The notes under the pieces are model-generated. The model was given only the letters and a program-made list of their open reading frames with translations, had not been told where the DNA came from and did no database searches. Below, piece by piece: positions 17,365 to 26,025 of a stretch of 64,000 nucleotides of DNA. How positions within the stretch are numbered: position 1 is the first letter of the stretch; each line of letters begins with the position of its first letter. Origin of the DNA: an uncultured Sutterella sp. (GTDB taxonomy: Bacteria > Pseudomonadota > Gammaproteobacteria > Burkholderiales > Burkholderiaceae_F); contig UQUR01000009.1 in assembly GCA_900544345.1 (NCBI GenBank), forward strand, positions 13,916 through 77,915. Direction: 5' to 3'. Position numbers and translations under genes: made by a program.

Positions 17365-18117
17365 TTAAATATGAATGTAATACGGCACGGCTACATTTCG
17401 AGGGCGAAACTCGTTTGCAGTCGGAACTTGTCGGCTAATATCGAAGTTAATTTGGCTATCGGGATTTCGACCCGAAGTTCCACCAATACCTCTAGGATTG
17501 CCTGTTGTGAAAACACCAGATGCATCCCAATAGTTAATGGCACCGAATTGACCAGTGATATTTCTCATCGCATCCCCTTGACGTGATCCGACCGTGCGTC
17601 CACTATCTACACCACGACCTTGATCCAAGCCTCTTAAAAATTCACCACGCAGGTCTGGAACGTTGAATGTCGTCGCACCATCACCCGCCCCATAAGTTGT
17701 TCCGATTACACTGAAAAGCTTGGCGTAAGAGGTACGAGAAACCGCCTTACCGTCGCAAGGCAACCAAAAGTCATAACTGCCAACAGCACCAGCAGCGCAG
17801 ATAAAACCAGTTGGGATACCCTGCTGAGCCAATTGGGTCGAGAGGTCAGCCATCTTCTGCTCCATGGCTTCAGAGAGTTTTTGCAACTGATTCTTAATGG
17901 CCAAGTCCAACTGATTGAGCTTGGTAGGTTCTGGATTCACACCACCACCGATGATTGCGTTCATTAGTTCTTCGGTAATCATGTAGTACCAGTAGGCGCC
18001 GGGTACCGTTGCTAACTGGCCACCCGTACTCGAGCCATTTGATGGGTACCCTTCAACTGCAGTACTCGGTAACTCCGGCGGTGCTGCCACAGCTCTGGAT
18101 TGATAAATATTTTTCAT
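17365..18117 (-). CDS. Phage tail fibre protein with collar domain
   Basis: 250 residues. The N-terminal about 75 residues are homologous to those of the following fibre (PPELP...GYPSNG...PGAYWYYMITEE). The middle carries a phage tail-collar domain: WLPCDGKAVSRTSYAKLF, GTTYGAGDGATTFNVPDLRG and FLRGLDQGRG. The C-terminus (QVPTANEFRPRNVAVPYYIHI) is typical of collar-domain fibre tips. It probably forms a short fibre on the Mu-like baseplate. Confidence 0.88.
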   Translation of the reverse strand: MKNIYQSRAVAAPPELPSTAVEGYPSNGSSTGGQLATVPGAYWYYMITEELMNAIIGGGVNPEPTKLNQLDLAIKNQLQKLSEAMEQKMADLSTQLAQQGIPTGFICAAGAVGSYDFWLPCDGKAVSRTSYAKLFSVIGTTYGAGDGATTFNVPDLRGEFLRGLDQGRGVDSGRTVGSRQGDAMRNITGQFGAINYWDASGVFTTGNPRGIGGTSGRNPDSQINFDISRQVPTANEFRPRNVAVPYYIHI

Positions 18118-18128
18118 ATTATTCCCTA

Positions 18129-18743
18129 TTAGAAATATCCAAAAAGAACTTGAGTGTGAGCCGGCGCGTACTTCTTAATTAGGCATTCAATAATGCTATC
18201 GCCCCACCAAGCCAAAGCCTCATCAACACCCCCCATAACATCGTGCTCCGTAGTTACACTCGCACCTTGGTTGTGAACATTTACCCTCCAAACAAACTGC
18301 CACTGTTCTTCAGCTAACACATCAGTCACCTGACTTTTGACATTAAACGGAGACATTTCATCGATCGTGATGTAGTAGCCATAATTGCGAGCAAGTTGCA
18401 CGAAGTAGTCAATAGTCTGAGCTCCGGCTGTCGTTATCTTCTGAACAAGCGCTTGGCGCAAAGTCTTCTCTGACAAGCCATCTTCTAAAAGGCTTCCCCA
18501 GACAAGCAAGCACTCATCAGGAATTCCCCACTGAGTTAGCCATTCTTGAAACGTTTCTGTACAAAACCTCGGATCACTCTCGGAGATCAATGTTTGCACT
18601 CGAGCATCAACCCGAGCAAACTCAAGGGCCCAGGTCTCCATCAGAAGTGCCAGCATTGATAACTCATCATCGTGCGGCCAAGCAGGACCCGGCGGAAGTA
18701 AGGCCTTAAGCTGCGCCAAATATTCACCAGAACCTACTGCCAT
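18129..18743 (-). CDS. Mu gp48-like baseplate protein (YmfQ/DUF2313)
   Basis: 204 residues with the family opening YLAQLKALLPPGPAWPHDD and the FARVDARVQTLISESDPR segment of YmfQ/Mu gp48 proteins. These sit in the baseplate wedge. It overlaps the baseplate J gene by 10 bases, in the normal Mu order gp47-gp48-fibre. Confidence 0.9.
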   Translation of the reverse strand: MAVGSGEYLAQLKALLPPGPAWPHDDELSMLALLMETWALEFARVDARVQTLISESDPRFCTETFQEWLTQWGIPDECLLVWGSLLEDGLSEKTLRQALVQKITTAGAQTIDYFVQLARNYGYYITIDEMSPFNVKSQVTDVLAEEQWQFVWRVNVHNQGASVTTEHDVMGGVDEALAWWGDSIIECLIKKYAPAHTQVLFGYF

Positions 18744-19768
18744 GTAATCTCTCCAAACGTAAGCAAGACACCTGTCGAGGGCACTACGTCTTCAGTTGGA
18801 GCAACCACTGTGTGATCATTTTCGCCAGCAGCCATTGAGATAGCTGCTCGAATGTGGCTCAAGTAAATGCGACCACCTGGAATGGCTTCTCGTGTGAACA
18901 TGTCTTTGAGCTCATCTCGAATGCGGGCTTTCACACTTTCGTTGCTTGGATCTAGATTACCAATTGTGATATTGACAGGCTGAAGGCTTGGCGCCTCAAC
19001 TTTCACAATCGCGGTCACTGGTCGGACCTTGTCTAAATGTTCTTTGACACGCTCCAACAATTCGTTGCTTGGTCTGATGTCATCGAGGTTATCGCTCACG
19101 CACCGGATCGTAATCGTGCCATTACTGTCTTCTTTGGGATAGACCCAGGCGCGGGTAATTCCCTCAACCTCTAAGGTCCAGGCTTCATAATCCGAGGCCG
19201 TGCCGGCTTTAGGCGGTTCTTGTACCCGAGCTAAAAGTCGAGTTCGCAATGATTCATCATCTTCTACATCAACTCCGCCCCCAAATTCTCCAGCAGTAAC
19301 TTGACTGTAGACGCCTGCTATCGGACTGATCAGTGACATTTCTTCACCTGCATCAAGGTTGCCTGCAGCACCAGCCATCAGTGCCTGAGCCTTAGCCTTA
19401 CCTCCTTCAACGGAGCCTATAGTTTCGTACTGTTGCCCTGTACCAGACTGAAGTAAGGTGCCCTCAGGGATTTCAACCGGGTCACCTGAGAATGAGAAAG
19501 TCACTTCACCACTAGCCTTAGCCGCGGGTTTTCGGTAAAGCCCATAGATACTGCCCCAGCGATCGAGATACTCAGACTCAGCGGTATCGAAGAACATTTG
19601 CTTAGCCATGTACTCGATGTGACTGTGCAACTCGTGGGAAGCGGCAGCCATCACTCGGGCATATACTCGAGCATTACTTCTGCGAAGTTGAGTGGTATTG
19701 AGTCTTGACTGAGCATCAGCGTTCAAGCGCTCAATCAATTCCTTTAAAGTAGGTCTTTGAAAACTCAT
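18734..19768 (-). CDS. Baseplate J/gp47-like wedge protein
   Basis: 344 residues with the baseplate J signature: RSNARVYARVMAAASHELHSHIEYMAKQMF near the N-terminus, DRWGSIYGLYRKPAAKASGEV, and GEFGGGVDVEDDESLRTRLLARVQEPP. It is part of the baseplate wedge that links fibres to the contractile sheath. Its ATG shares one base with the end of the gp46 gene. Confidence 0.93.
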   Translation of the reverse strand: MSFQRPTLKELIERLNADAQSRLNTTQLRRSNARVYARVMAAASHELHSHIEYMAKQMFFDTAESEYLDRWGSIYGLYRKPAAKASGEVTFSFSGDPVEIPEGTLLQSGTGQQYETIGSVEGGKAKAQALMAGAAGNLDAGEEMSLISPIAGVYSQVTAGEFGGGVDVEDDESLRTRLLARVQEPPKAGTASDYEAWTLEVEGITRAWVYPKEDSNGTITIRCVSDNLDDIRPSNELLERVKEHLDKVRPVTAIVKVEAPSLQPVNITIGNLDPSNESVKARIRDELKDMFTREAIPGGRIYLSHIRAAISMAAGENDHTVVAPTEDVVPSTGVLLTFGEITWQ

Positions 19769-20175
19769 TATTTAAAACTCCAAACGTCTTCAAATCTGGC
19801 AGACAAACTTGTTTGATCAGGCTTAACCACATTTACAGACATATTCAGGCGATCCATCTCACCACGCTCTGCAGTCACTTGCACTTCAGCAGCTACACCG
19901 TCATCAATAAGCCACTGAAGTGACTCTTGTGCATACTCGCGGGCCTTTTCTAAAGTTCCTCGAGTGAGCTTGGCGCGGGATAAGAGCCAAAGCTTTGAGC
20001 CGATCTCTTCACCATCAAAGGTGTCAGCCCACCAACCCATACGGCTTTTGCCGGGTAAAGGGTCATCTTTGCCGGCACGCCTCCAACTGAATAGACTGAT
20101 AACGATGGCTCTGGCCAGATCATCGGAAACAAAATCGGACAGCGTTGAGGACTGCCCGTTTAAAAAGAAATACAT
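19768..20175 (-). CDS. Mu gp46-like baseplate protein (GpW/gp25-type)
   Basis: 135 residues with RRAGKDDPLPGKSRMGWWADTFDGEEIGSKLWLLSRAK, the hallmark of the phage gp46 family. It is a wedge component located between the spike (gp45) and baseplate J genes, as in Mu. Confidence 0.92.
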   Translation of the reverse strand: MYFFLNGQSSTLSDFVSDDLARAIVISLFSWRRAGKDDPLPGKSRMGWWADTFDGEEIGSKLWLLSRAKLTRGTLEKAREYAQESLQWLIDDGVAAEVQVTAERGEMDRLNMSVNVVKPDQTSLSARFEDVWSFK

Positions 20176-20199
20176 TTTTGATCCCCAAAGTTGCGACCG

Positions 20200-20310
20200 C
20201 TAAACAAAGAACCAAGTCTTGTAGCTGTTGGCCACAAAGCCGATAACCAACATGACAAGCGCCCATCGAATGATCTTGAGATACACAGGGACTTCACTAT
20301 CTTTTTTCAT
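20200..20310 (-). CDS. Very small membrane protein (36 aa)
   Basis: An ATG at 20310 opens a 36-residue frame: a charged N-terminus (MKKDSEVPVYLKIIRW), one hydrophobic helix (ALVMLVIGFVAN) and a short aromatic tail. The ribosome binding site is weak (GGTAAT). It lies between gp45 and gp46 just after a hairpin, where Mu has no gene. It could be a small phage inner-membrane protein; the function is unknown and expression is uncertain. Confidence 0.5.
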   Translation of the reverse strand: MKKDSEVPVYLKIIRWALVMLVIGFVANSYKTWFFV

Positions 20311-20375
20311 AACAGGTATTACCAACAGGGCTGTAATTAAAATCTTCCATAGATCGTCCGCATAGATCTAATTAC

Positions 20376-20408
20376 AAAGCCCCCGAAGTTCGTACCTTAG
20401 AGGGCTTT
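20376..20408. terminator. Hairpin after the gp45 gene
   Basis: AAAGCCC pairs with GGGCTTT across a 19-base loop that itself holds a partial stem. The following U-run is poor on the minus strand (CTTTGTAATT) and better on the plus strand (CTTTCTCTTTT). It may attenuate within the tail operon. Confidence 0.5.
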
Positions 20409-20425
20409 CTCTTTTGGGGTAGTCT

Positions 20426-21022
20426 TTACATTTTCTGTGTCGGAGCGTTACTGCTTGAATCTCCATGCACGTGCACGTGACTGTTGTAGACAGATCGCAT
20501 TGAAGACATCGACCGACCACCGGCACCGTTGTGGTCTGTGATGTCACCCTTTGCAATTACCTCGCCGGTGCACTCTACGATCGGTGTATCGAGCACAATC
20601 TTTGAAGCTTTCACCGTGGCCACGCTTCCCACGGTAGCAGTCAACGTTGAAGTCGTATTGATCACAACTGGCGCGTCCTTAGCATCGACCAAGACTTCAT
20701 CTCGCCTGAGCATTACGCATCGCCCGAGATCATCATAAAGAGCGACTTCACCTGCTTGAAGGTTTCGCAAGCGATATCTACGATCGGCAATGATGACTGC
20801 CAACGTGTGGTCACGGTCGCCGTCCAGAGAGACCATCAAGCCTTCGGCGCCAATGTGTGGCTCGGATGTAAAGCCGTAAGGCTCGAAGTGCTCAACCCTC
20901 TCACGCACGTCTTCAGCCAATAGCTCAGCTTGGACTGTACGCATAGACTTACTGCCGTCCACGGCAGTGATGGCAGAGCGGTTGATCAGGCCGGCAATCT
21001 TTCGAAGAATTCTTTCAATCAT
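20426..21022 (-). CDS. Mu gp45-like tail spike (baseplate assembly protein V)
   Basis: 198 residues from the ATG at 21022. The middle is OB-fold and beta-helix-like. The C-terminal apex has the HVHVHGDSSS histidine motif that binds an iron ion at the tip of gpV/gp45 spikes. It punctures the outer membrane at contraction. Its start overlaps the end of the gp44 gene. Confidence 0.92.
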   Translation of the reverse strand: MIERILRKIAGLINRSAITAVDGSKSMRTVQAELLAEDVRERVEHFEPYGFTSEPHIGAEGLMVSLDGDRDHTLAVIIADRRYRLRNLQAGEVALYDDLGRCVMLRRDEVLVDAKDAPVVINTTSTLTATVGSVATVKASKIVLDTPIVECTGEVIAKGDITDHNGAGGRSMSSMRSVYNSHVHVHGDSSSNAPTQKM

Positions 21023-22128
21023 GATGTCCAACTGCCCCCTTCGACAGAGCCGATTGCTATCAATCTTCCATCTGTAGTCTTCAACTTGATCGCTACATCC
21101 GAAGACTTTGCCTCGACGTTGAGGAAGGCATCAGCATGCATCAACTCCATTGTGGTTCTCATTCCACTGGAGTCCAACGCGTAAGTAACCTTTGAGATCA
21201 ACAACGTTCGCTTAATTGATAAAAAATCATCTACAACTCTAACGAGTGAGTTAACCTTCCATAACGCCCCCGAGGACTGCCTCCAACCATGTACTTCGTA
21301 AGTAAGCTTCTGAGATGATGCAATTGCCTGAGCCATAGTATTGTTGACGCGCTTTTGCAATTGAGAAGCCTGGGCATTTCCACTGTGCTTATAAACCTTC
21401 ACTCTTTTTCTCACATTGCTATTTATCGCGCTCTTTGCCAACTGATTGTCTGACAATGGTCTTTCGCTATCAGGATTGGTTCCCTGCCCTAAACAAATGT
21501 ATTTGCTATAGAGCGCATTTGAGGCCTGGTGCAGAGATCCGGCAACCACATTGACTCCATAAAAAACACTATCTCCCGCTGCTGCTTCAGATCCTGGACG
21601 GCAAAGTATTAACTGACCGAATTCGTTATCTGTCACCAAATAACTATTACTCTTTGCGAATTGAATTATCGCATCGCCAATCTTTTGATCCGGAGCCACA
21701 TCCATTGAAACCTTATCCGTAATCCCTATCTGATCCAGCACTTCAATGTCATAGTTTGATGCAAGGTTGTTTAGTAGATGCAACGGTGTCAGATTCTTGT
21801 AACTTTTAGCCTTCCCATCCGGAATACAACACTCAACCAAATCAATTGCCTTACTGCTTCCTTCAACTGAAATGGAAACAGATGTTGCCGAATACTTAAC
21901 ATCAACCAACGTCACGTATCCAGTCAACACGATATCGCCATCTACCTTGACAACGACAGAATCCCCTAATCGAATCCCGATATCGGCTATTCCATCGGCA
22001 ACGCGTCTTGTGGTCCCAACAGAAAAAGTACGAGCCAATTGCATCAGCCCAACCTCAATCTTTACGTCCAGCCAACCGGAATAAATACGACCGTTAATCA
22101 ACAACGAAACTCTATTTTTACTATTCAT
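21019..22128 (-). CDS. Mu gp44-like tail hub protein
   Basis: 369 residues of the contractile-phage hub family. The opening VSLLINGRIYSGWLDVKIEVGL and MQLARTFSV resemble gp44, and the central part contains DVAPDQKIGDAIIQFAKSN and NEFGQLILCRPG. It forms the central baseplate hub above the spike and below the tube. Confidence 0.9.
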   Translation of the reverse strand: MNSKNRVSLLINGRIYSGWLDVKIEVGLMQLARTFSVGTTRRVADGIADIGIRLGDSVVVKVDGDIVLTGYVTLVDVKYSATSVSISVEGSSKAIDLVECCIPDGKAKSYKNLTPLHLLNNLASNYDIEVLDQIGITDKVSMDVAPDQKIGDAIIQFAKSNSYLVTDNEFGQLILCRPGSEAAAGDSVFYGVNVVAGSLHQASNALYSKYICLGQGTNPDSERPLSDNQLAKSAINSNVRKRVKVYKHSGNAQASQLQKRVNNTMAQAIASSQKLTYEVHGWRQSSGALWKVNSLVRVVDDFLSIKRTLLISKVTYALDSSGMRTTMELMHADAFLNVEAKSSDVAIKLKTTDGRLIAIGSVEGGSWTS

Positions 22129-22139
22129 AGTAATAAAAA

Positions 22140-22155
22140 AGCGCCCAAAGGCGCT
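22140..22155 (-). terminator. Intrinsic terminator after the secreted moron gene
   Basis: On the minus strand AGCGCC-TTTG-GGCGCT is followed by TTTTTATT. This compact, textbook terminator stands inside the tail operon, directly after the small secreted protein gene. Confidence 0.85.
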
Positions 22156-22174
22156 CTCGTGTTTTGTTGTAATG

Positions 22175-22471
22175 TTATTGTTTAATCAGCTCATACCGAT
22201 CAGTACCGCCGACTTCTTCAACAATGATCTTCCCAGAAGTTTCCTCAACGACCCTAAACGTCTTATCGCCTCGGACCATCCTCTCACCTGCTTCAATAGC
22301 ACTTAACAACTCAGGGGTGGGCGTTCGTAGCGGTTCATCTAGATCAACGATCTCCATATGAGTAAACCCCGTTTCATCCGTCCACTCAACCGTCTTCCAG
22401 CCAGCAGCCATCGCAGAGGCTGACATCATTGAGAACAACCCAGCAAGAACTAATACCATGAGGCGTTTCAT
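22175..22471 (-). CDS. Small secreted protein (phage moron)
   Basis: 98 residues from ATG 22471 (AGGAG eight bases upstream). A signal peptide (MKRLMVLVLAGLFSMMSASAM, cleavage near AMAA) is followed by a small acidic domain with EWTDETGFTHMEIVDLDEP and KTFRVVEETSGKIIVEEVGG. There is no lipobox and no second membrane segment, so it should be periplasmic or exported. It stands between the gp43 and gp44 tail genes but has its own promoter-like sequence and terminator, so it is probably expressed in the lysogen. Function unknown; lysogenic conversion genes of this layout are well known (for example bor and lom of lambda). Confidence 0.8.
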   Translation of the reverse strand: MKRLMVLVLAGLFSMMSASAMAAGWKTVEWTDETGFTHMEIVDLDEPLRTPTPELLSAIEAGERMVRGDKTFRVVEETSGKIIVEEVGGTDRYELIKQ

Positions 22472-22492
22472 ACATTCATCTCCTGTGCTTTC

Positions 22493-22523
22493 AGTATAGT
22501 CCAATCATTGTGGATGAATGTAA
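22493..22523 (-). promoter_or_regulatory. Putative own promoter of the secreted moron
   Basis: On the minus strand -10 TATACT (22493-22498) with a possible -35 TTACAT (22518-22523), 19 bases apart. The -10 is good, while the -35 and spacing are imperfect. It lies about 20 bases upstream of the ATG. Confidence 0.5.
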
Positions 22524-22561
22524 CGATGTTCAACTATTTCTGAAGCATCTCACGGTTCCCC

Positions 22562-23797
22562 TCATTCACTCAGCATCTTTAATTCTCTCACGGGAACAAA
22601 TCCCGCGTGAGCAATATTGTTGCGCTCCACGATCTCGGCCTCTCGTTCCGAATCACCGTAGTAGTCATAGGCAAGAACCAATGCTGGCATCACCGTAGGA
22701 GGCGTAAAGGTCACCAAACGCGCCTCTTTTTCCGCTCGCTCAGTCATGTCCTGCCAAACCGCAGTACGCGATTGCTCAAGAGCACTGTATAGATCGTCAT
22801 CTATGACATTGAGCATCTCTTCATCAATGCTTTGAAGGACTTCGTCACGGACAGAGACAAGCTCTTCATAGGCCATCGTGCGAAGCGCTTCAGCTTCATT
22901 GATGCGGTCTTGCTTAGTACCAACCAGGGAACTTGCACCCACCACATTGGAGATCAACACCGCACGAATCAAAGATTCAATCTGCTTGGTCGCGTTTGAG
23001 ATCGTCTCAGACGACGTATCAGAGACGCCCACCGTAGAGACCTCACGATTTAAGTCATCACTTTGGGTAAGCCGTGAGATCTGGCGTGAGACACGTCGCC
23101 AATTGTTCACACTTGAGACATAGCCACCGAGCCCCATTGCATTAGCAATCTTGTTACCCAAGACAGTCGCGTCACCGCTGACCAATGTTAGACTATCCGA
23201 GATCACATCGCTGATTGCATCCGAGAGATCAAACACTTTGGCCAAGTCTTGAATACCATCAAGGCTGAGGTACTCAGCGAGGTTACCGGAGACCGCTGAT
23301 GTTACAAAATCCTGCACGCCGTCCAAGTTAAAGTTAGCGGCAAAGCTTGCTATCGCTGTGTTTTTCACAAGATCTGCCATCTGCCGACTTAAGTTCCCCG
23401 TATCAGTGTCCGACATCGGGAACTTGTACTCGCCGCTTTCGACAAACTCAAGCGTGATGCTCGCTGTACGAAGAGCAGTGGAGAACTTCACCGAACTCGC
23501 AGCCTTTGCTGTGACTGTCATTTGGCCAAGCCATGGATGAATAAGAGTTCCTGAACCTGGCTCTTCAAGTGCCGCAATCAATCGGTTCATGCGGGCAATA
23601 TAGTCCTGACCAACAACAAAGGCTGTAAATTTAATCGTGCGAGCAGAGCGCCCTAAGTCTTCGACAAACGGAATATCACGTTGCGGATACTCAAAAACTT
23701 GCACACGGCGACCAACCGTGACTTCTGCCGAAGTTGTTTCAAAAGCAATTCCTCTGAAGGAGCCCTCTCTAAGTTCTCGCTGCGCGTAAGTTGTCAT
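22562..23797 (-). CDS. Mu gp43-like tail/DNA circularisation protein
   Basis: 411 residues. The N-terminus (RELREGSFRGIAFETTSAEVTVGRR, EYPQRDIPFVEDLGR) is the DNA-circularisation N-terminal domain of Mu gp43. The protein belongs to the baseplate/tube end complex despite the family name. It sits between the tape measure gene and the hub gene, as in Mu. Confidence 0.9.
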   Translation of the reverse strand: MTTYAQRELREGSFRGIAFETTSAEVTVGRRVQVFEYPQRDIPFVEDLGRSARTIKFTAFVVGQDYIARMNRLIAALEEPGSGTLIHPWLGQMTVTAKAASSVKFSTALRTASITLEFVESGEYKFPMSDTDTGNLSRQMADLVKNTAIASFAANFNLDGVQDFVTSAVSGNLAEYLSLDGIQDLAKVFDLSDAISDVISDSLTLVSGDATVLGNKIANAMGLGGYVSSVNNWRRVSRQISRLTQSDDLNREVSTVGVSDTSSETISNATKQIESLIRAVLISNVVGASSLVGTKQDRINEAEALRTMAYEELVSVRDEVLQSIDEEMLNVIDDDLYSALEQSRTAVWQDMTERAEKEARLVTFTPPTVMPALVLAYDYYGDSEREAEIVERNNIAHAGFVPVRELKMLSE

Positions 23798-23799
23798 CT

Positions 23800-25254
23800 T
23801 TAATAATCCACAAACGAATACTGCCCGAGTTGCTCAACATTAAGCACCCCGTCGCTCGCCTCGGTTCCCTCCACAGTGACCCGAGAACCTTCATCACTAG
23901 CCACTCTGATATTGACCGTGCCTTCCATGCCACGACTGTTACTGATCAAAGGCGTACTTACCATGGGCGCCTCCTGAACGGTTTGGTTGTTTCTCACAAA
24001 CACATCACCACGGGAACCCAAAAGCCAGTCGGGCATGAGATCCATCAACCCTTGAATCTTTTCATTGATCCAATCGTAGACACCGCTCACCAAAGTTTTT
24101 AGCTTTTCCCAGTAAGCGGTCACCGTATCCCAGTTAGTTACTAACAGTGTTGTAATCGCCCCAACCAATAGCCCCCAAGGGCCAAGCAACCCCCAAACTG
24201 CTTTGCCCAAAGCTGTCAGAGCTGGCAGTAAGCTCCAAAGATTGGTTGCAAGATTAATAATGTTTGAGAGAAGACTTGCACCCAAAACAGCACCTAGCGC
24301 CATAATGATGTACTTAAAGCCTCCGACTGCGTCTACCACCCTACCAATCGATTCGATAAAGTCAAAGAATCCGTCAATCAGCTTGCCAAAATCGACTTTT
24401 TCCACTGTGTCGATAAGCGCCTGCACAATCCTTTCAATACGTTGCGAGATAAGTTCCCGATTGGCAATAATGACTTGTTGTAGTTGCCCCACAAACCTGC
24501 TTAATGCCGGTGCGAGTTTCGCACCGATTGAAAACTGCACCGACTGAATGACGCTGTTGAAAATCTCCATCGTGTCACCAAAGGCCGCTGCCGCTTGGAC
24601 GTCTTCTTTGCTGAAGACCAAGCCCATTTCCTTAGCCTTGGAAGCCATAGCATCCAATCCTGCCGCACCATCCTGAAGAACGGGAACCAGTTGCGCAGCC
24701 ACTTCTCCACCGAACGCCGCAGTCAAAATACGTAGACGATCGGCAGAGGACTCGTTGACCCTGACAGCTTCAGCCAACTGGCGCATCACTTCGGCTGCAT
24801 TTTTGATGTTTCCTTCTGCGTCTTTCCAATGGATTCCGAGGGTCTTGAAAAGCTGTACTAGATCCTCCCCCTTACCGGCCGCAGCCATCCCCATGCGTTG
24901 CGTCAAACGACTCAGAGCCTTATCCATTGTTTCGGCTTGCATACCGCCCATCTGGGCTGCAAAGCGCAGGCTCTGTAAGGCAGTCGACGCAACGCCCGCA
25001 CGCTGAGCGGCATCGTCAATCGCGCCACCCAAGTCCATATAAGTGCGAACAGAGTCTTGTAAAGACAATAGACCCGCACCGCCCAAAAACGTCAGCGGAG
25101 CAGCAAGCTTACCCGCAAGCCCCACAGCTGCCTCAGAGACATTGGCAAAGACTCTGTCCACTGTGCGCAACTGTCTACGCACATGTGTCAGTGCAGGTGA
25201 GACCTGGTCAACACAAGACAAGATTGTCTTTAATGTGTACGTCTTTCCTGCCAT
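23800..25254 (-). CDS. Tail tape measure protein
   Basis: 484 residues, a short tape measure. The N-terminal part has an all-helical TMP core region (LQSLRFAAQMGGMQAETMDKALSRLTQR). Membrane-like segments occur in the second half (YIIMALGAVLGASLLSNII and GLLGPWGLLVGAITTLLVTNW). The length would set a short tail. Its start overlaps the end of the frameshifted tail-chaperone frame. Confidence 0.9.
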   Translation of the reverse strand: MAGKTYTLKTILSCVDQVSPALTHVRRQLRTVDRVFANVSEAAVGLAGKLAAPLTFLGGAGLLSLQDSVRTYMDLGGAIDDAAQRAGVASTALQSLRFAAQMGGMQAETMDKALSRLTQRMGMAAAGKGEDLVQLFKTLGIHWKDAEGNIKNAAEVMRQLAEAVRVNESSADRLRILTAAFGGEVAAQLVPVLQDGAAGLDAMASKAKEMGLVFSKEDVQAAAAFGDTMEIFNSVIQSVQFSIGAKLAPALSRFVGQLQQVIIANRELISQRIERIVQALIDTVEKVDFGKLIDGFFDFIESIGRVVDAVGGFKYIIMALGAVLGASLLSNIINLATNLWSLLPALTALGKAVWGLLGPWGLLVGAITTLLVTNWDTVTAYWEKLKTLVSGVYDWINEKIQGLMDLMPDWLLGSRGDVFVRNNQTVQEAPMVSTPLISNSRGMEGTVNIRVASDEGSRVTVEGTEASDGVLNVEQLGQYSFVDY

Positions 25255-25385
25255 TGTTTTTCCTCCAATTCCTTGATCCGCAGGGCCTGATCAAGCAGTT
25301 CGCAGAAGTCTGATAAAGGCAGCGCCTCTACCTCGAAAGGATTCAGGCGCCACCACCTTGCCACTTCAAAGAGCCGATCGCGCAT
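25230..25385 (-). CDS. Tail assembly chaperone, frameshift extension (GpE'-like)
   Basis: A 51-residue frame (MRDRLFEVARWWRLNPFEVE, then LPLSDFCELLDQALRIKELE) in the -1 frame after gp41, overlapping the tape measure start by 25 bases. A short helical protein with WRLNPFEVEALPL directly before the tape measure gene is the usual second part of a tail assembly chaperone pair. It is most likely made as a fusion to gp41 by a programmed -1 shift, since the -1 frame is open from the slippery site at 25415-25421. Confidence 0.8.
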   Translation of the reverse strand: MRDRLFEVARWWRLNPFEVEALPLSDFCELLDQALRIKELEEKQWQERRTH

Positions 25386-25390
25386 CTGCG

Positions 25391-25666
25391 CTACATCAGC
25401 CCATCCACATCGCCGAAAAAACCGACAAGAATCGGTACCATCTGCAAAATATCCTTTGCACTCAACTTATCGACTACAGACGGCGGAACAGCTGCCAATG
25501 TTGAGATATATTGACAAATCACGTCCATCCGCAAATCACCTTTAAAAGTAAAAGGAAGACCGAGTGTTTTGACATCCTTACCTGTGGGCTCACGCAATTC
25601 AAGCGTCTCATAAACGATTTCGCCTTGCTCCACAGGTTGCTTTAACTTGTATGTATTCATGACCAA
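25391..25666 (-). CDS. Mu gp41-like tail assembly chaperone
   Basis: 91 residues with YKLKQPVEQGEIVYETLELREPTGKDVKTLG, the gp41/GpE family pattern. It binds the tape measure during tail assembly. A slippery heptamer near its 3' end would allow a longer fused form. The gene overlaps the tail-tube gene by 10 bases. Confidence 0.9.
   Translation of the reverse strand: MVMNTYKLKQPVEQGEIVYETLELREPTGKDVKTLGLPFTFKGDLRMDVICQYISTLAAVPPSVVDKLSAKDILQMVPILVGFFGDVDGLM
25415..25421 (-). promoter_or_regulatory. Programmed -1 ribosomal frameshift site
   Basis: On the minus strand the codons GGT TTT TTC contain the heptamer T TTT TTC in the correct phase for a -1 slip. After slippage the frame reads through the gp41 stop into the 51-residue extension without any stop codon. 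Confidence 0.7.
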
Positions 25667-26013
25667 TTCCCCTTCACACCGGTAAAGGTCAAAGAAACCG
25701 TGCCATCACTCGGACTGTACTGAGCCTCACCCGAAACAAAGGCTTCCGACAAAGTAAAGACCATACCGTTGGCCAATTCAGCCGTGACGGTCATATCGGT
25801 TGTTTGCATCAAAGTGTCAATCGGGAAATCGCTTCCAACATTAAAGGTTCCACTGATAGTCGGTGCAACCGGGGTTTCGGAAAACCCAGCAACACCAGTT
25901 GATCCCATCACTGCCTCACGAGTGACGGTATTCATGGTGCAAGTCAAAGAGCCGTTCAAAGACAACTGCTCTCCGTTGACTTTGATGTAGCAAACACCAC
26001 TAATTCGAGCCAT
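25657..26013 (-). CDS. Phage tail tube protein (Mu gpM-like)
   Basis: 118 residues of the Mu gpM family (MARISGVCYIKVNGEQLSLN, GSLTCTMNTVTREAVMG). It polymerises as the inner tube. It lies between the sheath and gp41 genes, the standard order. Confidence 0.92.
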   Translation of the reverse strand: MARISGVCYIKVNGEQLSLNGSLTCTMNTVTREAVMGSTGVAGFSETPVAPTISGTFNVGSDFPIDTLMQTTDMTVTAELANGMVFTLSEAFVSGEAQYSPSDGTVSLTFTGVKGNWS

Positions 26014-26025
26014 TGTATTTCTCCT

